From contig NZ_DIUM01000062.1 in assembly GCF_002423035.1 (NCBI RefSeq), positions 12,071 through 61,751 of the forward strand: 49,681 bases of DNA, read 5' to 3'. This document shows positions 37,106-45,038 of this stretch, piece after piece. Source of the DNA: Thiocapsa sp. UBA6158. GTDB lineage: Bacteria > Pseudomonadota > Gammaproteobacteria > Chromatiales > Chromatiaceae. Each line of letters opens with the position of its first letter. Position 1 is the first letter of the stretch. The notes under the pieces are model-generated. The model was not told where the DNA came from. It worked only from the letters and a program-made list of their open reading frames with translations, and searched no databases. Both the position numbers and the translations under genes were made by a program.

Positions 37106-37118
37106 GGCGATTTCCGGG
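37106..37118 (+). repeat. GGYGATTTCCG satellite motif, copy b
   Basis: GGCGATTTCCGGG starts at the base directly after the tail of element copy 6, mirroring the position of copy a beside element copy 4. Confidence 0.5.
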
Positions 37119-37237
37119 CATCAGGATCCAGACTGCACAGGTCTGCACCCCCTCTGTCGCGGCGACTCAAGTCGCCCCATCTTGGTCGTTCCCTTCTCGG
37201 TCTGGATGCGATCGCGAAGGTCGAGATCGCGTGCCGG

Positions 37238-37543
37238 TCAGCGCGGCCTGAGTAGGCGCTGCCCCGAGCCATAGTCGGGTGTGTTGGTTCCCGGGATGGC
37301 GTTGTAGACCTTTGCGTCACGGATGATCAAGCGGTCGGACGCGCCGTAGTCGGGTGTGCGGGTGCCTTTGAGCGCGGGGTCAACGATGCCGTCGCGCTCG
37401 ATGAGGAGCGGGCCGCCGTAGTCCGGTGTCCGGGTGCCGGGGATGGGCGTCCAGATCTCGGTGTCGGCGATCGCAAGCGGGGTGAATGCGACGGCGACGA
37501 TCGGCAGCATCGTTCGCCATGCGGCTTTTGCGGCCTTGTGCAT
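37238..37543 (-). CDS. Small secreted protein with three TPDYG repeats
   Basis: No family recognised. The 101-residue product has a Sec signal peptide (about 1-26, ending LAIA-DT). The mature part carries three copies of G-T-x-T-P-D-Y-G at residues 36-43, 60-67 and 85-92, 24-25 residues apart, separated by hydrophobic-charged segments (LLIERDG, LIIRDAK). The C-terminus is basic (RLLRPR). GGAGG six bases before ATG 37543 makes translation credible. A regular repeat in a small exported protein suggests a structural or surface role. Confidence 0.75.
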   Translation of the reverse strand: MHKAAKAAWRTMLPIVAVAFTPLAIADTEIWTPIPGTRTPDYGGPLLIERDGIVDPALKGTRTPDYGASDRLIIRDAKVYNAIPGTNTPDYGSGQRLLRPR

Positions 37544-37751
37544 GTGGTCCCTCCAATCCGTATCGGTCTGATCGACCGAAAGGGGCGTGAAAGCCGCCGA
37601 TGCCGCACGGGGCATCGGCGTGTTCGGATCGACGGCGCGTGCACCGCTCACCGAGCCGGTATCAGCATAAGCCGAAACGCGTGACACCGACCCACCGGCA
37701 AGCTTGCGGCGGAACCGCCGCGAGCCGCCGCGCCGGACCTGCCCGATCGAC

Positions 37752-39293
37752 TCAGCCGCCGGCCTCCGGGCGCATGTGCGGGAACAATAAAACATCGCGG
37801 ATCGAGGGGGAGTCGGTGAAGAGCATGACCAAGCGGTCGATACCGATGCCCTCACCTGCCGTCGGCGGCATGCCGTGCTCCAAGGCGCGAATGTAGTCGG
37901 CATCGAAGTACATGGCCTCGAGATCCCCCGCCTCTTTCTCGGCGACCTGCTGGCGGAAGCGATCGGCTTGATCCTCGGCGTCGTTCAACTCCGAGAAGCC
38001 GTTGGCGATCTCGCGACCGCCGACGAAGAACTCGAAGCGGTCGGTGACAAAGGGGTTCTCGTCGTTGCGTCGCGCCAGCGGGGAGACCTCGGTCGGGTAC
38101 TGGGTGATGAAGGTCGGGGCCATGAGACGATGCTCGGCGGTGTGCTCGAACAGCTCGATCTGCAGCTTGCCGAGACCCCAGCCGGGCTTGACCGCAATCC
38201 CCAGCCGGGCGGCCACCGCGCGAGCGCGGTCGAGGTCCTCGACATCGTCCGGCTCCAGATCCGGATTGAAGTGCAGGATCGCCTCGCGCACCGTCATGCG
38301 CGCGAAGGGCTGTCCGAAGTCGTAGTCCTCGCCCTGGTAGTGGATGAGCGTGCGGCCGAGAACCTGCCCGGCCATCTCGCGGAGCATGCTCTCGGTCAGG
38401 TCCATGAGATCGCGATAGTCCGCGTACGCCTCGTAGAACTCGAGCATGGTGAACTCGGGATTGTGACGCGTCGAGAGCCCCTCGTTGCGGAAATTGCGGT
38501 TGATCTCGTAGACCTTCTCCAGACCGCCGACCACCAGACGCTTGAGGAACAGCTCGGGCGCAATGCGCAGAAAGAGCTGCATGTCCAAGGCGTTGTGATG
38601 CGTGATGAAGGGACGCGCGACCGCACCGCCCGGAATCACCTGCATCATCGGGGTCTCGACCTCCAGATAACCCCGCGCATTCAGATACTCACGAATGAAT
38701 TGGATGACGCTGGTGCGGATGCGGAAGGTCTCGCGCGTACCGCCGTTCATGATGAGATCGAGATAGCGCTGACGGTAGCGGCTCTCCATGTCGGTCAGTC
38801 CATGAAACTTCTCTGGAAGCGGACGCAACGCCTTGGTCAACAGACGAATGCTGTCGCACTTGATCGACAGCTCGCCGGTCTTGGTCTTGAACAGCAGACC
38901 CTCGGCGCCGAGGATGTCGCCCAGATCGTAGTCGCGCTTGAAGACGGCGTAGGCGTCCTCGCCGATCAGATCGCGCTGGACGAAGAGCTGGATGCGCCCG
39001 GACATGTCCTGCACATGCGCAAAGCTCGCCTTGCCCATGATGCGGCGGCTCATCAGCCGGCCGGCGACCTTCACGCGCAGCCCGAGTGCCTCGATCGCCT
39101 CGGGCTCATGCTCGCCGTACTCGGCCAGCAGCTCGCCCGCGACCACATCGCGGCGAAAATCATTCGGAAACGCAGGGCCTTGGGCGCGCAACTGCGAGAG
39201 CTTCTCGCGCCGCTGCGCGATCAGCTTGTGCTCCTCGACCACCTCCTCGTTCGACACGGCCGTCGTCGTCTTTTGATCGGCTTGCTCACTCAT
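37752..39293 (-). CDS. lysS: Lysyl-tRNA synthetase (class II)
   Basis: LysRS charges tRNA-Lys. The 513-residue protein has an N-terminal OB-fold anticodon-binding domain (about 65-180: RIMGKASFAHVQDMSGRIQLF), class II motif 2 (FRNEGLSTRHNPEFTMLEFY) and motif 3 (GEGIGIDRLVML). ATG 39293 (MSEQADQK) has GGGAG seven bases upstream; the frame is open further back into repeat copy 7. lysS next to prfB is the usual gammaproteobacterial order. Here the two are separated by 339 bp holding two repeat elements and a REP hairpin. Confidence 0.97.
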   Translation of the reverse strand: MSEQADQKTTTAVSNEEVVEEHKLIAQRREKLSQLRAQGPAFPNDFRRDVVAGELLAEYGEHEPEAIEALGLRVKVAGRLMSRRIMGKASFAHVQDMSGRIQLFVQRDLIGEDAYAVFKRDYDLGDILGAEGLLFKTKTGELSIKCDSIRLLTKALRPLPEKFHGLTDMESRYRQRYLDLIMNGGTRETFRIRTSVIQFIREYLNARGYLEVETPMMQVIPGGAVARPFITHHNALDMQLFLRIAPELFLKRLVVGGLEKVYEINRNFRNEGLSTRHNPEFTMLEFYEAYADYRDLMDLTESMLREMAGQVLGRTLIHYQGEDYDFGQPFARMTVREAILHFNPDLEPDDVEDLDRARAVAARLGIAVKPGWGLGKLQIELFEHTAEHRLMAPTFITQYPTEVSPLARRNDENPFVTDRFEFFVGGREIANGFSELNDAEDQADRFRQQVAEKEAGDLEAMYFDADYIRALEHGMPPTAGEGIGIDRLVMLFTDSPSIRDVLLFPHMRPEAGG

Positions 39294-39322
39294 CGGCCTG
39301 CTCCCGTTGATCCGCTTCCGGT

Positions 39323-39407
39323 TAAACCGCTCTCGGCGCAAGACGCCAATGTCGTCGCATCGTTCAGTGCACCACACGCCAACGTGTGTCGCCGCAGAAG
39401 CGGTCTA
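39323..39407 (+). repeat. TRAACCGCG element copy 7 (divergent)
   Basis: 85 bp, head TAAACCGCTCTCGGCGC, tail GAAGCGGTCTA. Lower similarity than the others, but length, ends and position fit. It lies 30 bp upstream of the lysS start, antisense to lysS, one of three copies not at a gene's 3' end. Confidence 0.65.
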
Positions 39408-39458
39408 GGAATTTAAGTGTTGTTTTAGGTGGTTTCCGCAAATGCAAGGACCGGCGAT

Positions 39459-39480
39459 GGGGCGAATTCATTCGCCCCTA
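39459..39480 (-). repeat. REP-type palindrome
   Basis: GGGGCGAA-TTCA-TTCGCCCC is a perfect 8-bp stem. On the minus strand it is preceded by CTGTA, giving the GTAG-plus-hairpin layout of a REP. It lies between element copies 7 and 8. Confidence 0.6.
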
Positions 39481-39514
39481 CAGGCCCTGCAGACACGCGC
39501 AGTCCTGATGTTTA

Positions 39515-39529
39515 TTCACGGAAATCGCC
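39515..39529 (-). repeat. GGYGATTTCCGTGAA satellite motif, copy c
   Basis: On the minus strand GGCGATTTCCGTGAA, followed by ...CATCAGGA as after copy b. It lies 16 bases beyond the tail of element copy 8. Confidence 0.5.
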
Positions 39530-39545
39530 GAAGTTCTTGATATCT

Positions 39546-39629
39546 TGAACCGCGTCAACTCAGAGCCCTCCGAAGGCTGCGACGCCGCTGTCGCCACCAA
39601 GGCGTCGGAACGCATTCGGACGCGGTTCA
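39546..39629 (-). repeat. TRAACCGCG element copy 8 (after prfB)
   Basis: 84 bp on the minus strand; head TGAACCGCGTCC at 39629, tail GACGCGGTTCA at 39546. The head begins three bases after the prfB stop codon. It forms a tail-to-tail pair with copy 7. Confidence 0.85.
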
Positions 39630-39632
39630 ATC

Positions 39633-40731
39633 CTAGAGGCCGCTCTTCAGACTGGCCTCGATAAAAGGATCCAGATTGCCGTCCAGCACCGACTGGGTGT
39701 TGGCGATCTCCAGGTTGGTGCGCAAATCCTTGATGCGTGACTGATCAAGCACGTAGGAGCGAATCTGACTGCCCCATCCGATATCGGACTTGGTGTCTTC
39801 GATCGCCTGCTGACTGGCACGCCGATTCTGCATCTCGAGCTCGTAGAGCTTGGCCTTGAGCTGCTTCATCGCGTGGTCTTTGTTCTTGTGCTGAGAGCGA
39901 TCGGTCTGGCATTGGACCACGATCCCGGTCGGGTTATGGGTGATGCGCACGGCTGACTCGGTCCGGTTGACGTGCTGACCACCGGCGCCGCTCGCGCGAT
40001 AGACGTCGATGCGCAGATCCGCCGGGTTGATCTCGATGTTGACGGTGTCGTCGACCTCGGGCGAGACGAAGACGGCGGCAAAAGAGGTGTGGCGCCGGTT
40101 GCCCGAGTCGAACGGCGACTTGCGCACCAGGCGATGAACGCCGGTCTCGGTGCGCAGCCAGCCGAAGGCGTAGTCGCCGGTGAACTGGATGGTCGCCGAC
40201 TTGATGCCCGCAACCTCGCCGGGCGAGACCTCGAGCAGCTCGGTCTTGAAGCCGCGGCGCTCGCCCCAGCGCAGATACATGCGCAACAGCATCTCGGCCC
40301 AGTCCTGTGCCTCGGTCCCGCCCGATCCGGCCTGGACGTCGACATAGGCGTTCTTCGCGTCCATCTCCCCGGCAAACATACGGCGGAACTCAAGCTCGGC
40401 GACCTTCGACTCTTGCTGAACCAGGTCCTTCGCGAGTGCGGCGAGCGTCTCCTCGTCCTGCTCCTCGGCGGCCATCCCCAGCAGATCATCGGCATCGACG
40501 AGGCCGGTGGTGAGCTCGTCGATCGTGAGCACGATGGCCTCGAGCATCGCACGCTCGCGCCCGAGCGCCTGGGCCCGCTCCGGATCGTTCCAGATCTTGG
40601 GGTCTTCCAGCTCGCGTAGGACTTCCGTCAAACGCTCTTTGCGTTCCGGGTAGTCAAAGATACCCCCTAAGGGACTCGACACGTCCCTTGAGGTCACTGA
40701 TTCGGTAAGCGATCGGGTTGATGTCGAGCAT
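39633..40731 (-). CDS. prfB: Peptide chain release factor 2, with programmed +1 frameshift
   Basis: RF2 reads UGA and UAA stop codons. The gene starts at ATG 40731 (MLDINPIAYRISDLKGR, GGAG six bases before). Codon 25 is CTT (40659-40657) and codon 26 is an in-frame TGA (40656-40654), preceded by the internal Shine-Dalgarno-like AGGGGG. A +1 shift at CTT-TGA-C continues as DYPERKERL and yields 365 residues, the length of the E. coli protein. The stop-recognition tripeptide SPF (RKSPFDSG) and the GGQ motif (GAGGQHVNRTES) are present. Low RF2 favours frameshifting, which is autoregulation. The frame continuing upstream to 40856 without the shift is not the protein's true N-terminus. Confidence 0.96.
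40653..40669 (-). promoter_or_regulatory. RF2 programmed frameshift signal
   Basis: Minus strand AGGGGG-TAT-CTT-TGA-C: a Shine-Dalgarno-like stretch three bases upstream of the slippery CTT codon and the weak TGA-C stop context. It is essentially identical to the known E. coli prfB shift site. Confidence 0.95.
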
Positions 40732-40906
40732 CTTCGACTCCGTGGGGAAAAATCCGCAAGTATACGCCGGCGCCGACACGAGCGTGCCGCCATGTTCCGC
40801 CCGGTCTGCGCATGACCATCGATCGGTGGAGGCACGCGGACCCGCAGCAATTCCAAAACGGTTCTATACTCAGAACCAGGTCAACCAACCGGCTCCGACC
40901 CTAACC

Positions 40907-41623
40907 ATGGCACGCTTGCCCAGATTCGTCCTCCCCGGCTATCCACAGCATGTCGTCCAGCGCGGCAACAACCACGAGCGCATCCTGTACGAGGAAGAAG
41001 ACTATTGGTTCATCTGGGAAAAGATCGGGGCTGCCGCCGAGAAATTCGGATGCGAGCTGCATGCCTACGTGCTGATGCCGAACCACTTCCACCTCTTGCT
41101 CACGCCGCACCTGGACAATGGCGTCGGCAAATTGATGCAATATGTAGGGCGTTACTACGTCCAGCACTTCAACGCCCGTTACCGGCGCACCGGCACCCTC
41201 TGGGAAGGACGCTACCGCGCAACACTGCTTGATCCCAAACACTTTCTGCTGCCGGTCAGCCACTACGTGGAGGCCAACCCGGTGCGTGCCGGGCTGGTGG
41301 CGAGCGTCGGCGACTACGGCTGGTCGAGCTACGGGGCCAACGCGCGGGGCGACGACGACCCATTGGTCACGGCACACGCGGAATACGCTCGCCTCGGACG
41401 CAGCGCGAAGGCACGCCGTGCCGCCTATGCGGCGCAGGCCGAGCAGCCTCTGAACGAGGCCCTTCTCACCCGGATTCGGGATGCCACCAACAAGGCATGG
41501 GTACTGGGCGATCAAACCTTCTGCGAGTCGATCGAGACGGCGCTGAACCGGCGCGCCCTGCCGCGTCAACGCGGCGGCGACCGACGCTCCGCGGCCTATC
41601 GACGGGCGACGGGGCGCCTATGA
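40907..41623 (+). CDS. REP-associated tyrosine transposase (RAYT, Y1_Tnp/IS200-like fold)
   Basis: A 238-residue HUH-superfamily nuclease. The start MARLPRFVLPGYPQHVVQRGNN, the metal-binding HUH motif MPNHFHLLL (His60-Phe-His62), the candidate catalytic tyrosines near 83-84 (VGRYYVQHFN) and the TGTLWEGRYRATLL block are all typical of RAYTs, domesticated single-copy transposases that cut and mobilise REP hairpins. The gene is intact. It lacks inverted repeats or an IS200-type neighbour, so it is a fixed chromosomal gene. The ribosome-binding site is weak. Its stop overlaps the cupin start (ATGA). Confidence 0.92.
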   Translation: MARLPRFVLPGYPQHVVQRGNNHERILYEEEDYWFIWEKIGAAAEKFGCELHAYVLMPNHFHLLLTPHLDNGVGKLMQYVGRYYVQHFNARYRRTGTLWEGRYRATLLDPKHFLLPVSHYVEANPVRAGLVASVGDYGWSSYGANARGDDDPLVTAHAEYARLGRSAKARRAAYAAQAEQPLNEALLTRIRDATNKAWVLGDQTFCESIETALNRRALPRQRGGDRRSAAYRRATGRL

Positions 41624-42009
41624 CTGCGACGCTCGGGCTGATCCACTCGCCCCGCGAGGTGGACGAATTCTTCACGGACGAAGGCTGCTACATCCTCGAG
41701 ACCTGGAATCGCGCGGACGACCCGTCAGTGTCCGTCGCCCGCGCGAGGGTCGCGCCCGGCGTCACGACACGCCTGCATCGTCTCGCCGGAATCGCGGAGC
41801 GCTATCTCATCCTCGCCGGTTCAGGGCGCGTCGAGGTGGAGGGGATCGCGCCGCGGGTCGTCGGACCGGGCGACCTCGTCTACATCCCCGCCGATCAGGG
41901 CCAACGCATCGCCAACACCGGCGAAGCCGACCTCGTCTTCCTGGCCATTTGTACGCCTCGCTTCGTGCCCGAAGCCTATCTGGACATCGAGACCGACCCT
42001 CCGACCTGA
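41620..42009 (+). CDS. Small cupin-domain protein
   Basis: A 129-residue single beta-barrel cupin: G-x5-H-x-H type motif 1 is reduced to PGVTTRLHRLAGIAERYLILAGSG and motif 2 is GDLVYIPADQGQRIANTGEADLVFLAICTP. One or two metal ligands look replaced, so the function may be binding rather than catalysis. ATG overlaps the RAYT stop (ATGA), implying translational coupling with the transposase gene, and the next gene starts 42 bp downstream. Confidence 0.8.
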   Translation: MTATLGLIHSPREVDEFFTDEGCYILETWNRADDPSVSVARARVAPGVTTRLHRLAGIAERYLILAGSGRVEVEGIAPRVVGPGDLVYIPADQGQRIANTGEADLVFLAICTPRFVPEAYLDIETDPPT

Positions 42010-42051
42010 CCCGACCTTGACCGGCTCTCGGCGCGGACCAACAATAGCGGC

Positions 42052-42342
42052 ATGGCCGACATCTTCATTGAACGCACGCACACACTGGGCCTCGATCAGG
42101 CGCTCGACCAGGTCGAGGCCCTCGCCTATTTACTCGTCGACGAGCTCGATGCCCGGTGCGCGTGGGATGGCAATCGGCTCGATTTCACGCGGCCGGGTGC
42201 GAGTGGTTGTGTCGAGGTGACCGAGACTCTGCTGATCCTCGAGGTCTCGCTCGGATTCCTGCTCAGGCCCTTCAAAGACCGGATCGAGCAGAGCATTACC
42301 GAGAAGCTCGACAGCCTGGTGCCGTGCCACCCTTCCGCCTGA
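42052..42342 (+). CDS. Polyhydroxyalkanoic-acid system protein (PHA_gran_rgn family)
   Basis: The 96-residue protein has the family start MADIFIERTHTLGLDQALDQVEALA and the C-terminal LGFLLRPFKDRIEQSITEKLDSLV. Members occur near polyhydroxyalkanoate genes and are assumed to act at PHA granules; the mechanism is unknown. Purple sulfur bacteria store PHA, so this fits. No PHA synthase gene lies in the window. Confidence 0.85.
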   Translation: MADIFIERTHTLGLDQALDQVEALAYLLVDELDARCAWDGNRLDFTRPGASGCVEVTETLLILEVSLGFLLRPFKDRIEQSITEKLDSLVPCHPSA

Positions 42343-42393
42343 CATCGAGTCTGCTTGGGCCGAGTCGTGCTGGGTGGAGCCGGGATTGAAGCC

Positions 42394-42978
42394 ATGAGCC
42401 CCGAGATCCACGCCGAGATCAACGCAGTCTTTCATCTCTACGACCCGCCCCTCTGGCTTGTCACGGCGCGACACGGGACGCGCAGAGGCGGCTTCATCGC
42501 CACCGCCGCAACGCGCGCATCCATCGTCCACGAGATCCCGCGCATGCTCGTTGCGGTCGCCAAGCACCACCACACTTGGGGCCTGATCGAGGCAAGCGGC
42601 GTCTTCGCGCTGCATCTGCTCGCGGCGGACGACATCACGAGCGTTCGCCGCTTCGGACTCGCCTCGGGACACCGGGTCGACAAGTTCGCCGATCTGCCGC
42701 CGCGTCGGACACCCGCGGGCGCGCCCTTGATCGAGGGAGCCATATCCTGGATGGACTGTCGGGTCGAAGCGCGCATGGACATCGGCGACCGCACCACCTA
42801 CCTGGCCGAGGTCACCGCAGGTGAGGTGTTGCGGCGCGGCCCACTGCTGACGGTCGCCGGTCTCTTGCGGGATGCACCCGAGGCCGATCGGGCCGAGCTC
42901 AAACGCCTCTATGCGCAGGATCAAGAGACCGACCGAGCGGCGATCCTCGCCTGGCGTCGGTCTTGTGAAGACGCCTAA
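42394..42978 (+). CDS. Flavin reductase-like FMN-binding protein
   Basis: A 194-residue split-barrel flavin-binding protein: PPLWLVTARHGTRRGGFIATAATRASIVHEIPRMLVAV matches the flavin reductase family N-terminal sheet and FMN loop, and WMDCRVEARMDIGDRTTYLAEVTAGEVL its second half. Such proteins transfer electrons to FMN or act as stand-alone oxidoreductases. ATG 42394 is chosen because the family begins here; the frame is open 13 codons upstream. It is probably co-transcribed with the preceding PHA-system gene. Confidence 0.8.
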   Translation: MSPEIHAEINAVFHLYDPPLWLVTARHGTRRGGFIATAATRASIVHEIPRMLVAVAKHHHTWGLIEASGVFALHLLAADDITSVRRFGLASGHRVDKFADLPPRRTPAGAPLIEGAISWMDCRVEARMDIGDRTTYLAEVTAGEVLRRGPLLTVAGLLRDAPEADRAELKRLYAQDQETDRAAILAWRRSCEDA

Positions 42979-43130
42979 GGCGGCGTCGTTCGGACACACA
43001 AACATCACAGTGCGTCGGTATAACGACTGCCGCCGCGGGCAATCGCGTGCCCGACCATCGGTGTCGCGTCGAGCCTGCCTGACCCCATGAACAGCCCGCG
43101 CGCGAGTAGGCATTCCCGCCGGATCGCGAT

Positions 43131-43159
43131 CTGACATCTGGCGCAGATTATGCTTAGAT
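43131..43159 (+). promoter_or_regulatory. Possible pyk promoter
   Basis: CTGACA (43131-43136), 17-base spacer, TTAGAT (43154-43159). The -35 matches five of six positions; the -10 is poor. About 90 bp before the pyk ATG. Confidence 0.3.
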
Positions 43160-43251
43160 GACGACCAACCGGCGATGCTCGGCTCGGACCCGCTCGAAGC
43201 CTCGACCGAATCATCCGAGCACCAAACCCTCCAGCAGTACGAGACCCAGAC

Positions 43252-44700
43252 ATGCACCTGCCCAACCACAAGACCAAGATCGTCGCGACGATCGGCCCGG
43301 CGTCGGATTCACCCGAGATGCTCCGCGCCTTGATCGAGGCCGGTATGAACGTGGCCCGATTGAACTTCTCCCACGGCGACCCGCACTATCACGGGGCGCT
43401 GATCGGGCGGATCCGCGAAGCCGCGGAAGCCACCGGGCGGCGCGTGGCCATCATGGGCGACCTGCCCGGCCCGAAGATGCGCATCGGCGATCTCGGCGAG
43501 GAGCCGGTCGAGCTGTTGCGCGACGATATCCTCACCCTGACGACCGAGGACATCATCGGCGACAAGTCGCGGGTCTCGATGAGCTTTCTCGACCTCCCGG
43601 CGGCCGTGCAGCCGGGCGACAGACTCTTTCTCAACGACGGCTTCATCCTGCTGAAGGTCCTCGAGGTCGAGGGCTCCGAGATCCGCTGCAGCGTGCGTGT
43701 CGGCGGTGAGCTGCGCTCGCGCAAGGGGCTGAACTTTCCGGGTATCAATCTCGGCATCAGCGCCTTCACCGCCGACGATCACGGATGGCTTCACTTCGCC
43801 GCCGAGCACGGTCTGGATGCCGTCAGTCAATCCTTCGTGGCCACCGACGAGGATGTCCTTGCCGTGCGCCGCGCGGCGGATGCCATCGGCTATGCGCCCT
43901 TCATCATCGCCAAGATCGAGCGTGCCGACGCGCTCGACAACCTCGAAGCCATTCTGCGTGCCGCCGACGGCATCATGGTTGCGCGCGGGGATCTCGGCGT
44001 GGAGATCCCGATCGAGCGGATCGCCGTGGTGCAGAAGCAGATCACGGAGCTCGCCAATCGCTTCGGCAAGCCCGTGATCACGGCGACCCAGATGCTCGAA
44101 TCCATGGTGACCTTCCGCCGTCCGACCCGTGCGGAGGCCACCGATGTCGCCAACGCCATCCTGGGCGGAACCGACTGCGTCATGCTCTCCGCCGAATCGG
44201 CGATGGGGCGCTACCCGGTCGAGTCGGTCGCCATGCTGGCGAGTATCGCCACTCATGTGGAGCCCGAGCGCAGCAAACAACCCTTCGTGCGCACCATGGA
44301 TGGGTTCCACGGCTCCGGGCGGATGCGCGCCGTCGACCTGATCGCCGCGAGCGTCTACCACACCATCAAGGACAGCGCCCCGCAAGCGGTCGTCGTCCCC
44401 ACCCAAACGGGCAGCACGGCCCGCAATGTCGCGCGCTTTCGCCTGCCGGTCTGGATCATCGCCTTCAGCCCGAACCAAGCCACCTGTCAGGCCCTGCAGT
44501 TCTCCTACGGCATCCATCCGATCCAGGTCGAGGCCGACCGCTCAGACTGGTCGAGCTTCGTGCGCCATTGGCTTGACGAGCGCGGGATCCGCGAGGGGTT
44601 GGTCTTGCTGACCCAGGGTCCGACCATCGAAAATCCGTGCGGAAACTATCGCATGGAGATCCTGGCACTGGAGGCACCGTCCGGACAGCGCTGTGATTGA
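43252..44700 (+). CDS. pyk: Pyruvate kinase
   Basis: Converts phosphoenolpyruvate and ADP to pyruvate and ATP. The 482-residue protein starts KTKIVATIGPASDSPEMLRALIEAGMNVARLNFSHG and has the Lys-Glu active-site block IIAKIERADALDNLEAI, the ARGDLGVEIPIERIAVVQKQI segment and TATQMLESM, all pyruvate-kinase hallmarks, plus a C-terminal allosteric domain (about 350-480). It resembles the PykA (type II) branch. It is a single-gene unit; a 145-bp gap with palindromes lies before repeat copy 10. Confidence 0.96.
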   Translation: MHLPNHKTKIVATIGPASDSPEMLRALIEAGMNVARLNFSHGDPHYHGALIGRIREAAEATGRRVAIMGDLPGPKMRIGDLGEEPVELLRDDILTLTTEDIIGDKSRVSMSFLDLPAAVQPGDRLFLNDGFILLKVLEVEGSEIRCSVRVGGELRSRKGLNFPGINLGISAFTADDHGWLHFAAEHGLDAVSQSFVATDEDVLAVRRAADAIGYAPFIIAKIERADALDNLEAILRAADGIMVARGDLGVEIPIERIAVVQKQITELANRFGKPVITATQMLESMVTFRRPTRAEATDVANAILGGTDCVMLSAESAMGRYPVESVAMLASIATHVEPERSKQPFVRTMDGFHGSGRMRAVDLIAASVYHTIKDSAPQAVVVPTQTGSTARNVARFRLPVWIIAFSPNQATCQALQFSYGIHPIQVEADRSDWSSFVRHWLDERGIREGLVLLTQGPTIENPCGNYRMEILALEAPSGQRCD

Positions 44701-44740
44701 GCGCGGCGGCGAAAGGACGGCAATCAGATCGACGGGCCAA

Positions 44741-44753
44741 GGCGATTTCCGGG
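44741..44753 (+). repeat. GGYGATTTCCG satellite motif, copy d
   Basis: GGCGATTTCCGGG downstream of pyk, about 90 bp before the head of element copy 10, so not directly attached to an element. Confidence 0.4.
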
Positions 44754-44762
44754 AAAGAATCC

Positions 44763-44776
44763 CCCGACATGTCGGG
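44763..44776. repeat. Palindrome cluster after pyk
   Basis: CCCGACATGTCGGG is a perfect 14-bp palindrome, followed by related CGACCTGTCGG (44784) and CTGACATGTTGG (44811) blocks 20-25 bp apart. It may be the pyk transcript end or an operator; no T-run. Confidence 0.35.
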
Positions 44777-44845
44777 ACTTGCAGCGACCTGTCGGACGGC
44801 TTCAGTCGCCCTGACATGTTGGTCGTTGCGTCTCCGGAATACAGC

Positions 44846-44929
44846 TAAACCGCGTCCAGAGCGACATGCGTAGTTTTCATTGTGCGTTTGGCTTCGGAGA
44901 CATCCTCGACCCCGGTGAGACGCGGTTTA
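44846..44929 (+). repeat. TRAACCGCG element copy 10
   Basis: 84 bp, head TAAACCGCGTCCAGAGCGAC, tail GACGCGGTTTA. First 27 bases identical to copy 6. It is sense to pyk, 145 bp after its stop. Its tail is followed by exactly 23 AT-rich bases and then copy 9 in inverted orientation. Confidence 0.92.
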
Positions 44930-44952
44930 GAATTTGATATTTTTTAATACTT

Positions 44953-45038
44953 TAAACCGCGCCAACTCCAACAGTCGTCAGCGCTGGCACGGCCAAACCA
45001 GTCCAACAAATTACACCTACCGCACCGGGCGCGGTTTA
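44953..45038 (-). repeat. TRAACCGCG element copy 9 (head at membrane-protein stop)
   Basis: 86 bp on the minus strand; head TAAACCGCGCCCGGTGCGGT at 45038, tail GGCGCGGTTTA at 44953. It supplies the TAA stop of the membrane-protein gene and forms an inverted, tail-to-tail pair with copy 10. Confidence 0.92.

Noticed and set aside
40732..40856. Upstream extension of the prfB frame as the true N-terminus
   Set aside because: The family N-terminus is in the other frame, joined by the programmed +1 shift; the extension has no homology.
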